NCBI RefSeq assembly: GCF_947500075.1
Contig: NZ_CANMQS010000009.1
Span: 41,177 to 105,176 of the forward strand
Reading direction: 5' to 3'
DNA from: an uncultured Sulfitobacter sp.
GTDB lineage: Bacteria > Pseudomonadota > Alphaproteobacteria > Rhodobacterales > Rhodobacteraceae
DNA: 64,000 nucleotides
Below are positions 62,452 to 64,000 of the stretch, in pieces. Numbering within the stretch: the first letter of the stretch is position 1; every line of letters starts with the position of its first letter. The notes beneath the pieces were generated by a model. It saw only the letters and a list, made by a program, of their open reading frames with translations, ran no database searches and was not told the origin of the DNA. Made by a program: the position numbers and the translations under genes.

Positions 62452-63267
62452 CTACTCAAGCGGGAGGATTGTCAGCGTGCCGCGCTCTGCATCGCGATGA
62501 ATGCGGCGTTTCACGTTGCGTCTGGCCGTGCCGACATTTGCCTCTGTCGAGACGTCAAAGGTATCCGACGTGAACCCCGCAGCGGGCGGCACCAGCACGC
62601 CCAATGCACGAAAGTCTTCCCGGTCCAGAAACCCCCTGCCCTTGCGCCGCGCCACAAGGGCCTGCGATGCCGAGGGGTTTGACAGCACAGCCGCCAAGAC
62701 TGGTTGCGTTGCCGTATTGAGGTTGATCGGGCCCGGTGTCTCGACCGCAACGATATGTGGCAGGAGCCGGGTCAGATCAGCTTGTGAAACCCCTGAGGCA
62801 ATCAAGGCACGCGGATCGCGGAGCGGGCCTGCGGCTTGCAGGTGAACCGCAATCTGGCTTGCCAGCGTTTCGGGCAGGTCCAGCGCATTGAGCAGACCCA
62901 TGAAAATGCGCTGTTCCAGAAAAGCACCCGCCGTGAGGCTGTTGATGTTGAACCGCCCCCGTGGATCGCTGACCTCAACGGCGAAGCTGCCTGCGTCGAA
63001 CGTCACGGCCTGCTGTGCGGCCCTTGCCCAATCCTCTTGCAAATGATCCGCCTTTGGGGCCTCCACCATGTCACGGCGCAATGCCACGGCCACGGACGCC
63101 ACACCACTGCGGGCAAGCGCTTCGGCCTGAGCCACATCCTGCGCCTGCGCCACCTCGGAGACTGCGCTTTGCTGACCGGACAACATGACCTGCACAAGCC
63201 CTGATGCCGCCGCGACAACCACCAGAACATTCAAAAGGCTGACACCGCTTTCCGGGTCGCGGCTCAT
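62452..63267 (-). CDS. gspK: Type II secretion minor pseudopilin GspK
   Basis: Minor pseudopilin capping the T2SS pseudopilus tip (271 residues). The N terminus ESGVSLLNVLVVVAAASGLVQVML has the processed Gly-Val and hydrophobic helix; the usual Glu5 is replaced, as is common for GspK-type pseudopilins. DPRGRFNINSL and PGPINLNTATQPVLAAVL are signature GspK stretches. It overlaps gspJ by four bases. Substrates of the system are unknown. Confidence 0.88.
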   Translation of the reverse strand: MSRDPESGVSLLNVLVVVAAASGLVQVMLSGQQSAVSEVAQAQDVAQAEALARSGVASVAVALRRDMVEAPKADHLQEDWARAAQQAVTFDAGSFAVEVSDPRGRFNINSLTAGAFLEQRIFMGLLNALDLPETLASQIAVHLQAAGPLRDPRALIASGVSQADLTRLLPHIVAVETPGPINLNTATQPVLAAVLSNPSASQALVARRKGRGFLDREDFRALGVLVPPAAGFTSDTFDVSTEANVGTARRNVKRRIHRDAERGTLTILPLE

Positions 63268-63719
63268 GGAACAGACCGTTTCGGCAAAGGGAAGATACGC
63301 CAGAGGTCCTTTTCAGGCAGGCGCAGGGTCAGCTGTGCGGCAGGCGCTTCCGAAACCGTTATCTGCGTTGCAGTTTTTAGTGCAGTCTGGACAAACACCG
63401 CACGGTCCTTGCGGATGATCCGCCGTTCCAGACCGTCCATGTCGCCGCGCCATTCAATCTGATGCGTCAGATAGGTCAGCGAAACCTGCCCTGCCGCCCG
63501 CACCTCGAAATCCTGCGCCTGGCTCAGATCAAGCGCGAGCACCTGAAATGCACGGTCCCGTTTTGATAAGGTATCAAGACGGCCGGCAACGCCTGCTTCG
63601 GTCTGCACCACGCTTTCCAGCAGGGCAAAACCCGCGACCCCGATCATGGCAGACACAGAAAGCGCCGCCAGCATTTCGATCAAGGTGACGCCTGCCTCGC
63701 TCGTTCTGTTGGTCATCAT
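63264..63719 (-). CDS. gspJ: Type II secretion minor pseudopilin GspJ
   Basis: Pseudopilin of 151 residues with the prepilin motif EAGVTLIEMLAALSVSAM (cleavage after Gly, Glu5 present) and the GspJ-like RDRAFQVLALDLSQAQDF and IEWRGDMDGLERRI stretches. Two adjacent ATG codons make the start ambiguous by one residue. It overlaps both neighbours, in the usual I-J-K gene order. Confidence 0.85.
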   Translation of the reverse strand: MMTNRTSEAGVTLIEMLAALSVSAMIGVAGFALLESVVQTEAGVAGRLDTLSKRDRAFQVLALDLSQAQDFEVRAAGQVSLTYLTHQIEWRGDMDGLERRIIRKDRAVFVQTALKTATQITVSEAPAAQLTLRLPEKDLWRIFPLPKRSVP

Positions 63720-64000
63720 GCAACCCGCTGCACCCGCGACCCGCTGATCCGGAGCACCGCCAGCGCCCGTTCACACGTCCGGTCCGCGCGAAATCGTGTT
63801 GGGCCCAAAAGACCGTCCAGCGTGCTGCGCTGGTGCAGTGCTGCGGTTCCGCCCGCCCGATGTGCGACTGCAACTGCATCCACTGCAAGCGCCGCAATCA
63901 CCCCCATCTCCTCATCCAGCTGTGCCCGGTAGGTGGCGGAAAGCCGGTTGAACTGAACCGGATCGGGCCCCACAAAACAGGCCTTGTCGAGCCGCACCAG
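63716..64000 (-). CDS. Probable minor pseudopilin, 5' end beyond the window (GspI by position)
   Basis: Open frame running off the right edge, 94 visible residues, stop overlapping the gspJ start by four bases. The N-terminal prepilin signature is outside the window, so the call rests on position in the gspI-gspJ-gspK order. The visible part (FNRLSATYRAQLDEEMGV and a Cys near the C terminus) is not diagnostic; GspH is the alternative. Confidence 0.45.
   Translation of the reverse strand: MVRLDKACFVGPDPVQFNRLSATYRAQLDEEMGVIAALAVDAVAVAHRAGGTAALHQRSTLDGLLGPTRFRADRTCERALAVLRISGSRVQRVA

Overview
This window is chromosomal DNA from a GC-rich alphaproteobacterium, most likely an aerobic anoxygenic phototroph of the Rhodobacterales (Roseobacter group). 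The reasons are a purple-bacterial photosynthesis gene cluster of the spheroidene type, a pufX gene directly behind pufM (a hallmark of Rhodobacter relatives), TGT-N12-ACA sites of the PpsR/CrtJ type, and flanking catabolic genes typical of marine Rhodobacteraceae. I see no insertion sequence, tRNA, rRNA or CRISPR array.

Region 1 (1-23.1 kb) is the photosynthesis gene cluster. In order it holds crtI (5' end cut by the window edge), crtB and tspO; crtDC on the other strand; crtEF; bchCXYZ; pufQBALMX; dxs; then on the minus strand idi, bchP, a PucC/LhaA-type carrier and bchG; then a cytochrome c2 gene and an AerR/PpaA-type cobalamin-binding regulator. Together they make spheroidene-type carotenoids, the late steps of bacteriochlorophyll a, the LH1-reaction centre core and its soluble electron donor. 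PpsR-type palindromes lie in the crtD/crtE gap, twice before bchC, directly before bchG, and as two perfect plus one degenerate copy before aerR. No ppsR gene is in the window.

Region 2 (23.2-35.5 kb) looks like an aromatic-acid catabolic locus: a Liv-type ABC importer, two paralogous 4-hydroxybenzoyl-CoA-type thioesterases flanking a Rid protein, a PaaK-like acyl-CoA ligase, a fumarylacetoacetase-family hydrolase, gentisate 1,2-dioxygenase, a cytoplasmic reductive-dehalogenase-like corrinoid/Fe-S protein, a MarR regulator and an L-aspartate dehydrogenase-like enzyme. A nearly identical AT-rich 25-bp operator (19 of 25 bases) occurs both before the Liv operon and between the dioxygenase and dehalogenase genes. 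That suggests one regulon: CoA-dependent conversion of a possibly halogenated aromatic acid to gentisate. This is the best candidate for an undescribed system.

Region 3 (35.6-52.8 kb) is an acyl-CoA and quaternary-amine region. An acyl-CoA dehydrogenase and an AraC regulator come first. A long minus-strand operon follows: BKACE, a PotABCD-like ABC transporter, acyl-CoA dehydrogenase, NDP-forming acyl-CoA synthetase and a serine hydrolase. A CdhR-like GlxA/AraC regulator is next, then an operon of aldehyde dehydrogenase, luciferase-like monooxygenase, CaiD-like hydratase and L-carnitine dehydrogenase. The content fits gamma-butyrobetaine/carnitine breakdown through CoA esters to glycine betaine.

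Region 4 (52.9-58 kb) has a compact operon of a Rid protein, alpha/beta hydrolase, flavin reductase with a degenerate Nudix-like tail, and a DUF1185 protein. With the luciferase-like monooxygenase and aldehyde dehydrogenase divergent from it, this recalls the Rut pyrimidine pathway but is not the same. A minus-strand operon of SBP56/methanethiol oxidase, 2Fe-2S ferredoxin and a CoA-binding protein follows.

Region 5 (58-64 kb) has a small membrane protein, an ECF sigma factor with a ChrR-like cupin anti-sigma factor, a secreted DUF4331 protein with a small lipoprotein, a minimal prepilin peptidase, and the end of a type II secretion pseudopilin operon (gspK, gspJ, probably gspI). Two matching AAC-N18-GTCTAG elements, before the sigma locus and before DUF4331, suggest an autoregulated ECF circuit.
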